Below, piece after piece: positions 20,941-34,416 of a stretch of DNA of 64,000 nt. Position numbers and translations under genes: made by a program. The DNA lies in NCBI RefSeq assembly GCF_014356525.2, contig NC_052507.1, positions 47,502,685 through 47,566,684 on the forward strand, read 5' to 3'. How positions within the stretch are numbered: position 1 is the first letter of the stretch; every line of letters begins with the position of its first letter. Below the pieces are notes generated by a model. The model was given only the letters and a program-made list of their open reading frames with translations, had not been told where the DNA came from and ran no database searches. Origin of the DNA: Nilaparvata lugens (lineage: Eukaryota > Arthropoda > Insecta > Hemiptera > Delphacidae).

Positions 20941-21397
20941 TACTCTTGCTAAAACTCATTTTGATATTTTTCATAATAATAATTATTATAACCTTTCTTT
21001 CATCAGAGTATAAACATTACAAGAAATAAACTCAACAAAAAACATTTTTTTCTACTATTTTCAATTTTGAACCCTTAATTGCTCAAATTATACATCGTAT
21101 TTTTATGTGTTTCCATTCAATCTTGTTGAATATGACTTTATTATCTAACAAACAAAATCTACTTATACCAGGCTCAATTCAGTGTTTATAAATAATATGG
21201 AAGTTATTCATATAATTGGTAGCATGAAAATTATTTATAATAATCTGGAAGTAAACTTCTAGCTTTAAATGCGTTTTGAACCATAGCCAACTTATTATAA
21301 CATTGAATCAAGTATTCTAACCTCATTAACATTTACAACGGGTAAGTCATTTAATAATTTCAATCAGAATAATCTAAAGTTATGCTAGCTATTTTTC
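20941..21397 (-). other. Probable 3' UTR of neighbouring LINE, no gene
   Basis: AT-rich stretch downstream (minus strand) of the LINE stop codon at 21398. No clear simple tail marks the end of the element. Confidence 0.35.
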
Positions 21398-23768
21398 CTA
21401 TTCGTTATTAATTCTCATAAAATATGTCTTTAATTTGCTTTTAGCTTCACCTTTCCTTTCCAAATTTCTTAATTCTATGGGGAGAGAGTTCAATAAATCG
21501 GGTATTCTTTTATTAGGTAAGTTTTCCCATAAACATTATTATATCTCTGCGTTCTGTAATTTCTTTGTCGCAGCCCATAAACAATTTCATTTAATACTCT
21601 ATATTCCTCTTTAAAATAGTTCCTTGACAAGTCATGGTACTTGGCTAATAAATCAAATGATAAAATTCCCAGCAGATTTCTTTCAATTCCATTAAACAAC
21701 GTTTGAACAATTCTTCTCATAGTCCTCTCCAATGGCAATTTTACGTATTGAGGGGCTAGGGAGTACACTGTTATTCCATAATTAATAATACTCTGTATCA
21801 TTGAGAAGTATATAATTCTTTTGGTATTCACTGGAAAGTAATGACTAATTCTAGAACACTTGTAAAGCGCCACCTTCATTATTCTTGTCATTATATCAAT
21901 ATGTGTTTTGAATCTCATATGTAAATCAAAGTTTATACCCAGATGTTTAATACTATCATTAACTGAAAGGCGTTGACAGTTGCATACTACTCTATTCTCT
22001 CTTAAGCATTCTGTTTTATGACATCCACGTTGAACAAGTTAAAAGCATTTACAGTTATTCTATGGCTCTTAAATATAATCATTTGAGTTTTCTGAGCATT
22101 CATCTTGATAGAATTTTTGTAAAAATATTTCACCACCATATTCAGATCCTGCTGCATGTTTCTCAAGCCCATTTGTAAATCACTATCCATGACATAGAGT
22201 AAATTATCGTCTGCATATTGTAGTATACTACCCTTGAATGCTAGACTAGCCAAATCGTTGACATAAATATTGAAGAGTGTCGGCGAGATTATACTACCTT
22301 GAATTAATCCGCATGTCTGATTATAACCACTACTAATTGATCTACCTATAATGACGTGCAATCTCCTATCCCTAAAATAGTCCTCAAATATCCTAAGAAA
22401 TTTTCCACTAATGCCTATCAATTTTAGTTTGGATAGCATGATCTTATAATTCACCAAGTCGAATGCCTTACTCAAATCTGTTGCCACCGCTATTACAAAC
22501 TTATTATCATTCAGTGCACCATTGATGTCATTTGTCATTTTTTCTAATAAGTCAATAGTAGATTTCTTATTAACAAATCCGTATTGTGAATTATTCAAAA
22601 TATTATGTTTGTCTAAGTATTGTTGCAACTGCATACATAAGTAGTGCTCTAAAATTTTCATTATAACAGATACTGAGCCTACTGGCCTATAGCTTTCTAA
22701 ATTTTTTCGAGAACCCTTTTTAAAAATAGGTCTAAGGTAAGTTACTTTCAATAAAGGTGGTATATTCCCAGTATCAACAATTCGCTTAATTAAATGCATC
22801 AAAATCAATTTCAAATAATATAAGTTGGACTTTATATCCTGCGGTCTAATTTTATCAGGGCCTGCAGAAGATTTGTAATTAAGCTTATTTACTGCTTTGA
22901 TTAATAATTCTTGATTAATTTTTCTCAGATTCATGCTCATTTTATTGCCAATAGTATAATTGCCTTCCTCAAATTGTGCCGCCAAGTCAAATGGCTCTCC
23001 ATTCATCTCATGATTTATTTTTTCAACACTTTCTTTGAAACAAAAATTAAACCCTTCCAGTAGATTAGACATTTGATGCTCATCATTAATCTGGAAACTA
23101 CTCTTAATTGAATCTAAAATAGTAGGTTTACTTTTCTTATTTATAAACTGATTGATTGTCTCCCAAGTTTTCTTGCTGTCATTCAAATTATCAGAAAATA
23201 TCCTATGATAATACAATCTTTTCTCATTACGAATCTTGAATGTAACCTCATTTCGAATCTTCTTAAATTGATATCTTAATTCCAAGTTGTATTTATCTTT
23301 TTTCAACCTATTCCAAATATACTCTTTCCTATCTATTAAATTCCTAATACTATCATTGAACCAGGGATTTTCCGTCTTACGTCTATTGAATTTAACTTTT
23401 ATTGTACTTTTATCATATATACTTGTAAATTTATTCAATATCTCATTGTAGATCTCAGATGGGTCTGTGATATCCAATATAGGCCACCAATTTTCATTTT
23501 GAATGAAATAATTAACTCGACTATTCAAAATTATACTTTTACAATCATCAATATTCTCCATATGAACATACGAATTATTTTTCATAACAATTTTCAAACC
23601 TGTCCAATAGTGATCAGCAATTTTATTTTCAACAACAAAAGATGAAAATGAGAAATCATCGTGCAATTTAACATTGATATGGTCTAGACATTTAGACACT
23701 AATACATTATCATACAATTCCTCTCTAGTTGGTTTCTGAATACTGTTATATAAACCATTTGAATACAA
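21398..23768 (-). pseudogene. LINE reverse transcriptase, 5' truncated, two frameshifts
   Basis: The main frame (23768-22002, 588 residues) begins in the tail of an AP-type endonuclease (SKCLDHINVKL, then ENKIADHYW) and continues through RT: KSSAGPDKIRPQDI, TDLSKAFDLVNY near residue 432, GLIQGSIISPTLF near 489 and YADDNLLY near 517. A frameshift near 22000-22020 moves the thumb region into a second frame (FKTHIDIMTRIMK to YGKTYLIKEY). A second shift at an A-run near 21530 moves the C-terminus (LPNKRIPDLLNSLPIELRN) into a third frame ending at 21398. RT-core residues are intact but most of the endonuclease is missing. It is distinct from the LINE at 1136-3741. Confidence 0.82.
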
Positions 23769-23769
23769 T

Positions 23770-23850
23770 ACACATATAATAATATAATAATAACCATAGG
23801 AAAAAGCCTTGTAACAATTATTATCAATAAATATATCTTATCTTATCTTA
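23770..23850 (+). mobile_element. LINE 3' tail with (TCTTA)n
   Basis: The plus-strand sequence CAATAAATATATCTTATCTTA is the form of a LINE 3' end with a pentanucleotide tail. It lies back-to-back with the truncated 5' end of the minus-strand LINE, so two elements meet here in opposite orientation. Confidence 0.45.
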
Positions 23851-26800
23851 ACTCTTGAAGCGAATGTGTTATCAATTGGATCTTATAGATAGCTAAGATA
23901 GAAATCATCTATATATTTCTAAGTAAGTAAATGCTATGCTTCACCTACGCCAAAATGATACAGAAAAGTCCACTATGTAAAGTATGTATCAATGCACGAA
24001 TGCACAACCATGCAGTCGCTGTTGACCTTTTTTTATTTCTATTTAAGCTGAGGGTCTCCATATGAGACGGATGATTATGAGAGATGAGAGAACCCAAGAT
24101 AGCTGGGTTCCCAACCACTTCCCATTCAACTTATCAGTATATTAAAATAACACGCAAAACATAATAGTGTGATAGTGTATGCTGTCATCAGCTATGAAGC
24201 TCATGTCTTACATGATTATTATACTACTTATTGAGTATTAATGGGAATTTTCTTCAATATTCCTTGAGGAATAATACTCAATTATTCATTCTGCTGATTG
24301 CCTTATGCCTTAGAAATTCCTCATTGTATGAGAAAATTACATCGAGGATTTTCAATTTTCAGACTTACATCAAATTTACTCACAAATATACAAACATATA
24401 CTTATACTTTACAAATGAACGCTCCCAGGATCATAATCAACTACATGAACACACTACATGAACTACATGAATACTATTATGAGCTTTAATGATGTTCTAA
24501 TCACGAAATTCGAGTGAGAGTCGATATTCAAGGAATTCTTCAATCATTGAACACAGAAACTTCGAGGAATTGATCTGAAGTGGTCGGTACCTAATAGAGA
24601 CTAGAATAGAATTTTCGATGTAGATATCAATTAATTGTATTCTTATTTATCATTGAATTGATTTCAATTGATCATCTACATCAATGAGAACATCGTTTTC
24701 AATTTTGCCTTGTGTCTGTAGATGAAATATGTTTCTGTTACATTACTACTACAAAGTACATCGGTATATGCAATTGAAATTACTTGCAAACAAGAACAAC
24801 ATTGCATTACGATCTGAATAGAGTAGCAGAGTCGTAGATGGAAAGCTTTTGCCCACATCCCTTGTAAGATCGTTACCATGGGGTTGACTCCCCCTACTAA
24901 AGGGGTGAAGCGACTCCGATTTTTACATTTCAGCGCTACCTCTTGGCAGCCACAGTAACTAGAATAAAAAGTGCCCTCCGAAAAAGAAAAATCACAGTAT
25001 TCTTTTCGTTACGCTGTACTGTTTTTAACCTTTACTCGAGCTCTCTGCATTCTAACGTTCATCCTGATAGATGTGGGAGGGTGTAGGAGGATTTTCTTAA
25101 ACTTCAATCATTTATTTAATGAAACTTCACAATCCATTAGTTTGAAGTTCATTCATTCTTTTATTGTTCAGTAGCATGCATTTGCTCTACATTAATGTGA
25201 TTTCATCCTTCTCAAAAATATTTTTTTCTCTTTTCAGCGGTAGAATAAATAGATAAGAATCGAATTGATTTTTAAAATTTATAATCGTTAATCTTATTGT
25301 AGTGAAGTATTATCATTACCATAGGCATGGTTCACTACATATTTATTGAATCATTCTATTTTGAAATAAATTTACCCTTTGTAGTGAGAAATGAATAATA
25401 GCTGTCAATTTTATTTATATCTATAAAGTATTATTGTGATTTAACTCACAAACTGAAAAATTCTAAAATAACTACTAAATCTTAACGAGCAAACAAACAC
25501 AGTCTGCTATCGCTGTACCGGTCATGGGATCTATTCTATTTGGTCTATGATTCTACTTCGATTCTGTGATTACTCTATCAAAGATATCACTACCAATCAC
25601 TACCACAAACTTCATCAATATTTATGTTAATGGCATGTATTAAAATCTTCAACTGGAACTCTAATATATCTGGACTCATGTCTAATATTCCTTACTAACC
25701 CTAGTCTTATATATATATATATATGACAATCGCATTTTCGAATGTTTCAAATTGATAATCAACACATTCATTCAACTCTGATGATATTCTGTGTTGATTT
25801 ATATCAAATAGTCGAATAATATCAATAACTAATATGAAATCATACAAGATTGCCTCTTCCACCATTCCATTCTTATAACCATAATTAATTTTGTTAATCT
25901 TAAACAGGTGCAATTTATATGGAGAAAGAGAACTACCATGTTGGCTACAAACCTTTCTCATTATTGCAAAATTTTTGAAATAATATTCATATCAAATCAA
26001 GTGTAGGCCTGACAACCAAGGTTTATGTTATCAAAAGATTCCTTACTTTAAGAAAAGTATTTATAGAAACAATATAACAATGCAATGGTCAGAGATACAC
26101 TCTGTTGGGGATAACGTTTATTCGAAGCTTCCAGAGGCTACCACCAGATATCGCTACTCGTATCTTTTCTTTCACCACAATAGCAAGCCTTTCTGCACCT
26201 GCACCGTGAAAGATAGTGGAGAAATTTGAAAAAAGAAAAAGTGTCTGAAAACTGATTTTATTGTGTATCTTTTCAATTTCCACATAAATCCCTCCTCAGC
26301 TGTGTTCTAAACCAAGACGGTTGTGTCCTGTACGTCTTGCCAGAAGTCTATGTAAAGAAACTCAGATTGGAATAAAATGTATCTTTTGATTCTCCTATTT
26401 CTTTTGAAATGGTATACACTAGAGAGTATTATCAGGATATCATAAATTGTGAAATGATGAATAACCAAGATATATAATGAATAGCGATGGAACAATCATT
26501 ATCATATTGGTGCGAGTAAATTTCGAAAGCAGAAACTTGAATGCTGATGATAAGATATAGTAATATTTTCTCTAGTTACTTCAAATATATTTACTAGTAA
26601 TATGTAGTTCATTCACAGTTACAATCACCTTTGTCACAGTTATATATAATTGAGTGCCTACGTCAGTGTTCTCCATGTGTGTACAGATCGTCTCCATCGA
26701 CTTATACAAAACACAATCTTGAAAAGTCGGTCTGAACAATGAGTGAATGATTATCAGGAAATTCAGAGGTAACAATAAGAGTTCAACAGAGTTCTATATT

Positions 26801-27485
26801 TGATCCATTTCGCATAATATTTGGTTCAACTGAAGAATAATAATTGTCATTTATTTGGTCTTACGAACTATAATTTTTGTCAGAAACATTATAGAAAAAC
26901 AAGATGTAAATATAGGGAGCGTCTTCACGAATTAGTACAGAATTGAGATATAAGTATAATGAGCTTGCTTAGCTTGTACAGTCTACTGTTAAACCCTGCT
27001 TTATTCATCCTCCAACAAGACGCATTCCTTCTTTCCACCAATTCAACATTGAAAAAAAAATGTGAAAGAATGTCATATAATAACTCAATCCTTAATAATT
27101 CAACATGAGAAAGTAGCAGTTGAGTGTTGGATTGTTAGGTGAAGTGTGTAGTCGGTGGGAGGGGTACGTTGTTGACAAACGAGACTAGTAGAGAGAGAGA
27201 GAGGAGAACTACGGTTGGGAAGTGAGTGGCAGATATTTTCAAACGAATGTAATTATTTTAGTCGTTGACGGTACTTAATACATTCGATTGATGTCAAAAT
27301 TTCCAAGGACGTTCACAATGATATTCTCTGATAAATGATTCTCTTTGATGATAACTTCACATATTTCTACATATCAAGATCGAGTGATGGTGGGATTGGT
27401 TTTGATATGATATCTTATATGTGATATTTTTTTGAAAACATCTCACGTTGCTCTGGGTCTAATAAGACCTATTGTTAACACTTAA
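23851..27485. other. No gene recognised
   Basis: About 3.6 kb of AT-rich sequence without a recognisable coding region. It holds a short (TA)n run at about 25708-25725 and a GAGAGAGAGAGAG run near 27191-27204. Open frames are all under 90 codons and show no family motif. Confidence 0.4.
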
Positions 27486-28460
27486 GATACTATGAGGGTG
27501 TATCAATAATAGAATAATTTTGAATGTAAATATGGCTGTTCAACCACGATTTAACTATTTCAAGACCACGATTAGCAGAGTTAAATGTTTCATTCCATGT
27601 TAAGCCTGAGAAGATTAGAGCAGTGTCATCGGCAAATGATAGTGTGACACCATTAGGAATATCAATTTTCAATAAGTCATTGACATAAATCAAAAAAAGT
27701 AGCGGCGATAGAACAGTTCCTTGTGGAAGTCCAAACTCTTTTATATTTTGAATGTCAGTTTTATCATTTATTGTTAAAATTTGGATTCGATCTGTCAAAT
27801 AGCTTGCAAATATATCTTTTGTTGTTCCTCTTATTCCACAACACTCTAGCTTATGAAAAAGGATAGAATGTGGTATAGAATCAAAGGCCTTTGCCAAGTC
27901 CAAAAATATAGCAAGTGTTTTTCTATTACTAACAAAACTTTTATTTATTAAATTTGTCAAGTGTAAGACAGCATCTTTGGTGGATTTACCTTCTTGAAAA
28001 CCATACTGGTTACTCGAATGAAATTGTTTTTTCCAGAAAGTCCATCAATCTAACTTTTATAATTTTTTCCATAATTTTTGATAAATTGGTTAATAAGCTA
28101 ATAGGTCTATAGTTTTGAGGATTTGCAAGGTCCTTGGATTTAGGTATTGGTTAATTAAAGCTATCTTGAATTTCTTGGAAAATATCCTAATAAAAAACAC
28201 CTATTAAAAATGATTTCCAGAGGGGAAACAATGAATTTTGAGATTTTTTTTAAACATATTCCACTAATGTTATCCACACCCGGAGACGAGTTTGGTTTCA
28301 GCTCATGTATAAATTTATTTATTTCCGCAGTATCGGTTGGTTTTAGGAAGAAGCTATTCAAAGGTCTCCAGGAGGTAGACTCTGGTATTTCGATTTGTAA
28401 TAAATCTGTGGTTGAACATTATCAAGTATTTCTATTCAGTAAGGACATTGAGTGATACTG
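27486..28460 (-). pseudogene. LINE reverse transcriptase core fragment
   Basis: On the minus strand, an upstream piece (28361-28161) encodes the RT fingers (ELKPNSSPGVDNISG). After frame breaks, 28150-28000 encodes KDLANPQNYRPISLL-like residues. The frame 27960-27490 carries FLDLAKAFDSIPH, GLPQGTVLSPLLFLIYVNDL near residue 76 and FADDTAL near 106. Both ends are missing: no endonuclease and no thumb domain. Several frame changes and stops show it is inactive. The FADD core and sequence context differ from the other RTs in the window. Confidence 0.78.
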
Positions 28461-29019
28461 TTTAATTTATTTGTCTATATTCACCTATTTATTTGTCTAT
28501 GTTATGGTTAACCACCCCAATATCGCCTTCACAACTATTCAGAAAATGCTGATATCATCATCGATCATAGAAAATTTATTGATATTCACAAGTTACTTCA
28601 CTAATCATTTTGTAATTAATCATTTAAAATTCGAATCCTGTGTATATTTATATTGTAATAAGTTTGTTTATTCCACCATCAATGTTTGTCCTTCTCCTTC
28701 TCCTCCTCCTCCTCCTACTCCCCCTACTCATCCAACTCCTTCTCCTTATCATCATTATGATGATGATGATCATCAAGATCATTACCTCCAAAACTCACCT
28801 ACAAGCCTGGATCTTATGTGTATTTTAATACATTCAGTTTAAGAATAGCAAAATAGGTAATTTTTATATTGTTTTCTCGTATAGACCCACACCATTGTTG
28901 ATTTGATCTATATTTTCGAATTAAAAATATGATAAGGAGGCTATGAAGAAAGAAATAAATGAATGAATTGGAGTACAGTCTTTTTTCTTTGGGGCTACTT
29001 TTAATATGAATAGAGATAT
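28461..29019. other. No gene; triplet-rich stretch
   Basis: Contains CTC/CTT-type pyrimidine triplets (28692-28738) followed by CATCATTATGATGATGATGA (about 28750-28770), which is self-complementary. The open frames over it are low-complexity artefacts. Confidence 0.5.
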
Positions 29020-29287
29020 GAATCTCAGTACCCTATTATTATTATTTATTTTTCATTATTTCGTCAAAACATGTTTTGGACATTTTCCGTTTGTTGCCAT
29101 TTTCAAGTTTGCATTTTCAAGTGAGTATGGTAACACAGTAAAGAAGAAACATTGATGGTGGAATAAACCAACTAATTACAAACTCAATATAATCAAGATT
29201 CGGAAATTAAATTAATAAATCACTTGAAAATGGCATTAATGTCCGAAACATGTTGTGACAAAATAATTTGAAAGGGTACTGAGATTT
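29020..29287. mobile_element. Small fold-back (MITE-like) element
   Basis: The left end AATCTCAGTACCCT and the right end AGGGTACTGAGATT are inverted. The internal segments AAACATGTTTTGGACATT/CCATTTTCAAG and CTTGAAAATGGCATTAATGT...CCGAAACATGT are imperfectly inverted too. The element is about 268 bp and non-coding. Similar CCGAAACATGT sequence recurs at about 53585. Confidence 0.55.
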
Positions 29288-32200
29288 GTATTCTTATTAC
29301 AGTACAGGTATACTGTAGAATAATAAGGTATCGTAGTTACTGAATAATAGTATCACATAAAAAGCTCATAGTAACAAATTGATAAAAACAATATGGAAAC
29401 TTGAAATACCCTTTATTATTTTAAATAACTAACTTAGACTTTTTTAACTTTTTTATAACTAACTTAATTGACACTAACTTAGGTCATTTGAAAATGAAAG
29501 TTCAAAAGTAGCCCATTCAAGTGAAGTGTTTTCATAACATTTTTCTTATCACTAAACACTCAGTGAATAAAAATAACGCAATATAATAATATTCATATAA
29601 CGCAAGGTTGCCAAGGAAAAGATATTCTACAAGTATCTCCTTCTATGGATCAAGGGTTACAAGCCTCGTTTTGCATTAGGACGCTCAAGGAAGAGTTCCC
29701 AGGGTTCACTATCATCTTGTCAGTGGGTGTTTAATCATCTCATCATCCTGGAGTAACCTGTTCGGAGGCACCTTACATGTGGAACAAGGTCATCACCTTC
29801 ACACCAACATTCACGATTCCTGCCTCGACCGGTTGCTTCTGGGGTTGCGACTGGGGTGAGAATCAGTCATCTATCCCGTCGTGTTCTATGGGAAGATTTC
29901 ACGTAGGTGTGAAGATGCCTCTTTGTATATGTTTCTAGTCGGAGCTTCTTCCTTTCTTTGGTCAGTTAGTGAGGTAGTATCGAACAAGATAGAAGTAACT
30001 TGGTTTCTTAGTTATACATAATATTTGTTCATATCATTCTTCAGACGGCAACACTTCTATATTCGAACAATTTCAGGCTGGATACTCATATACTACAAGG
30101 TGAGCTCTGATATTTGGGAGCTAATCACAATTTTGAAATACATTTTATTAATTCAAATAAATTAATTACGGTATGCCTTACTTCGTTCAAACCTTCACTA
30201 AGTTTCGAAATGTTCATATTGGAAAAATTTTCAGAGCTCTCATGAAGAAGTTCTGGGTTCATCATTAGTATCATGTGGAACATGAAACACTAAATTCACA
30301 AAGTTGATTACATAGCCATTTTGATTAGAATGGAATATATTTTCATTAAAGCCATTTCTGAGGTCATTAGAGGCAAAAACTTCGTCACGAGTTACAACAG
30401 AATTCAATACAATTTCCTAGACTACTCGAACACAATTCAATGATTGGAAGTGAAATAAATAATAGACATCAATTAGTGCTAACATTATTTCAATACCACT
30501 AGTCAAAAGATGGATAATAATCTGGTAAAAGTTAAGTAACATTCATGAATTATATGATTAAATCTATCTCATATAGTCCTGGCCAACTTATGAGATTGAT
30601 GAAATATATATAGCAGATTGTTGATTAGAGAATTAGGGGATGATCTTGATCCCTGAAACTAGAAGATCTAACGTAATTAGAATGTAAGAGATGGATTGCT
30701 TTTGTTTGTTAATATTTTTCACAAGTGGTGAGAGAAAAAATCTATGTTCATTCATTGGGTATAAATAACTCTACCTCTATTTCTGGGAATGATGTTCAAT
30801 AATTAACAAAATTGAGTAAGATTAATAGCAATTTTCTCTTGTAGTAGCCTTTCTCATCCAAATAATTATGATATAATTGAACTTCCTCAATTATTCAATT
30901 GACATACTTGTCTTCAAATTACATACTATGAAATTTAAAGTCAAAAAACTTTTTGCATCTTTCAGGGAATTTTCCACTTTCATATTTTCGCTCAATCTCT
31001 GAATTATGATCCATAATCACAAAAGGTCCTACCGTCAGTAATTGTCTATTATATTGAGTACAACCTTCACAACATATTGGCGAATTCAAGGGCGTATTGA
31101 AACGCAAGATCTCCACTTAAATTAATTTTCTCCAGTTGCTCAGAAATTATTATTTGTTGAATAATCATGAATTGTACTGTTGTAATACTGCACTTTCATA
31201 TTGTTATTATAGTCTATTATATCACACAGAGCCCATGGAACTTCTTCAACCTTCAACCTTCACACAGAACCAATTTGAAAATACTAAGAAGAGCACTCTT
31301 GCGTTGAACCTTATTGTCAGTCCACATTATTATCTTCAATCATGAAGAACTCTATGGCAACTTATGATGTGAAGTTTGAACCATCGAGTTTAGGCCAGGA
31401 AATTATGATATTACATTCAAGTAAGACTGGAGTCAACCCATCAATCCAAGTTATAATCATGCATAATGCTGAAAAAGTGTCTTCCTCTGGAATGAAATAA
31501 AAATCATCTAGTACCCTTTTCATATTTTATTTCATCAATCCACTTAGATTCATCGATCAGTTACTCATTGATCTACACTTTATTTCTATAATAATAATGT
31601 AGTAGTCCTGAAAAGGAAACACGAATACTCTCTATGGAAGAATAAAATTATAGAGCCATCAATCTCTCATCTTTCAATTTATGAAATCGGAAGGAGGTAT
31701 TGTCGAGAGTTGATGTGAAATCATGTTCATGATTGTGACAATTAATTCACTTCATGCCATTGACAATATCCATTATTCAATTTATTCCACATGACGTTTT
31801 TATTCTCATATGAATAGAACGTTGGAAGGAGAAGGAAACCAATTGAAGTTGACGCCTAAATTTATTACCAAGATAAAAGTGCTCTCCATACTCAACGTGG
31901 CGTTATTAATTTGATAGAATGTTTCATAATAATATATTCAGAAAGCGAATTAACTTTCGGCGAAGGGTGTTGGCGAAAAAGAAAGATGTCGCAGAAGATG
32001 CTTGAAGGGTTGCGAGCATGCAGGGAGACTTCTGCGTAGGAGGGACTTTCCGAGGGTTGGAGATTTTATTGAACTGAGTTCTCGCCCTTTCCTTTAGTTG
32101 GTGTCCCTTCTGGAGGGATTTGGAAGGGTGAGCAGAAAGAAAAGAAGCAGATAACGTGTTGGATGGGTGAGTAGGGGAGTGGGGAAGTTACCCAGGGCAT

Positions 32201-34145
32201 GGCCTCGAGCCTCGAGCCTCGCCAAGGCTGCAGACCTGATTGATGACCAGCGGGCGCCATGCTCCCAGTTTTTAGCCAAGACAATTAGCCATTGTTTGCG
32301 CTCATCAATCTTGATGCAGGACGGAGCGTCGGTTTTCCCTCCTTATTAGCATTTCGGAGGAAATTCATCACCGGAGCTAAGCTTCAAGCTTTCCCCCACA
32401 CATCTTTCCGACCCCGGAATATTTATGAGCCGCTTTAGGTGCTCATCCTATTCATATATTTATTTAAATAACCGACCAAGAGCAATCTACATTGCTAATG
32501 CGAAGGCCGGGTCTCTTGGACGTCGAGAACACCTCCATGCATTTTCATTTCCTTTCCAATTAAAAGCAGCGACCTCTTGCGGCACTACCAAGAAGTAGGC
32601 GCCCTCAACCGGTTTCACGCTAAATAAATTGCCCCCAAATTTTTTCTCAGCTCCCAGAAAATTATTATAATGGGAGAATGTTTCATTCCTCACTGCCCGA
32701 GAACAAAATCCCCTTGTTGATGACTCTCTTTCGAACGCTACATGTACTACATAATTATTACGGTTGGAAACATTATAAATAACAAATAGGTGAAGAATCC
32801 CTTAACAGAATAATTATTTCTAGTCTTCAGTACTCAAATATCCTTTTTTGGTACAATCCGCTTAATCATGATAAATATGTCAATAATTTAACTGTTTCAT
32901 GTTGTTACTTTTTTCTTCTGATTATTGACTTCAATCATAACATCATAACATTTTTCATTCATCAGTTTGAAGAATTTTGTCATCATCATGCTCTTTGTTC
33001 TTTGTTGAGAGATTTTATTCCATTGGATAGAATGAAGAGTGGAATCAGGGAAACATAACTTATCGTTCTCATTCTCAACTACGATTTTTCATAATTATTT
33101 CCATAATAATCCACAAAATCTTCTTCTCAGAACTTTTCGAACCCCCCTTCACCCATCTCCCTCGTGATCATGTCTTCTACAACATTAACAAATCACAATA
33201 TCCCCACTCTGGGATATATTGTCAGATTCGCAATGTTATAGTAATATCTCTCTGTGAGAACGTAAACTTATCTGAATGTTATTCAAGCTACATACGTAAC
33301 TGAGTATCATTCACGATCTCTGAGTTTAATGAGTATCATGAGCTGGATTCAGCTGATAAAATAATCATCTTCGACGAGCCAAATAACATTCTCAGATACA
33401 TGAACATTTCCCATTTTCTTCCACAAATTTCAGAATATCATCAAATGCATGAACTATTCATCCTCTCTATCTTATTCAAAGATTGCAGAATATTCTCACA
33501 ATAGTTAACAGCATCACAACGATCAACCTCTCTCCCAATTTCACCAAAATCTGTAGATGCATTGGAAGTGTGAGTAGGATGATAAATACGTTGCTGAATT
33601 CGCCACACATCGGGAGATGGAGTAGCCGAGCTTTCGAGCTACGAGTTATGCCTAGAGCGATTGTTGTCAGGATAGAGACTCGGTTGAAGTACAGACCAAC
33701 ACGTACAGACAAGTGTAGCAGATTCGGTCTCTACTTACTTGTGGTGTTTGTTCAGACATTGGACCGATATCCGTCCGCATTCACATCGTTCAGCTTTCGG
33801 CGAACACTTAAATGCCTCACGTACTCCAGGTAGCTCGGTGGGATGGCATTCGTTGAGGTACGCCAGTTTGCAAATCTACATGGATTCCCTGAGTCAGGCA
33901 TCGCCTGAAGGAGGTTTGTGTTCTCTACTCTGGTACTCTGCTACCGTGGCAGCTATTTGCAATTTGGATCCACCTTTCCATAAGCCTCAGCTTATTGAAC
34001 ATACACTGGTCCTGCTGAGTATGTTGCTGCTATTTTCTACCTGAACTTATGATTAATGTACAACTAATTCTATACAATAACTATTCAATCTGCACGGATA
34101 TTGAAGCTAATATACCATTCGTATCATAATATTGATGTTAATGGA
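29288..34145. other. No gene recognised; GC-richer islands
   Basis: Mostly AT-rich, with GC-richer islands at about 29640-29940, 32040-32720 and 33590-34030. The islands have no long frame with a family motif. The last one includes a possible splice-flanked segment (33756-33829; acceptor GTTTGTTCAG, donor CCAG/GTAGC), which is weak evidence for an exon. The islands may be non-coding regulatory sequence or untranslated exons. Confidence 0.35.
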
Positions 34146-34416
34146 AATTAAAAATCAAAGTACCCTTAGATGTTCATTGACTTGAAAGTTGGTAGCATGT
34201 TATGTAAAAATGAAAAATAAATTATTATCGAATTTTCATCTACCTGTTTACCCTGTTGTCAATATTTGCAGTAGCAGGAGTCATCGGGGTGCATTACAGC
34301 TTTAATTTGGATTTTCGTTTAATAATAATAATTAATTCATTAGCATTTGGATAATTGCAATATCTCAGTAATTTCCATCTGGAATAAATGTTGAAAGGGT
34401 ACTTTGATTTTTAATT
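34146..34416. mobile_element. Small inverted-repeat element
   Basis: TTAAAAATCAAAGTACCCTT at about 34148 is matched by its inverted copy AAGGGTACTTTGATTTTTAA at about 34395. The termini carry GTACCCTT, similar to the GTACCCT end of the element at 29020-29287, so the two may belong to related families. Non-coding, about 270 bp. Confidence 0.5.

Noticed and set aside
28210..28455. Plus-strand 81-codon frame
   Set aside because: Antisense shadow of the minus-strand RT fingers fragment.
33476..34044. Overlapping ORFs on both strands with a hydrophobic stretch, possible receptor exon
   Set aside because: No family motif, frames conflict, and flanking splice signals support only a 74-nt segment weakly.
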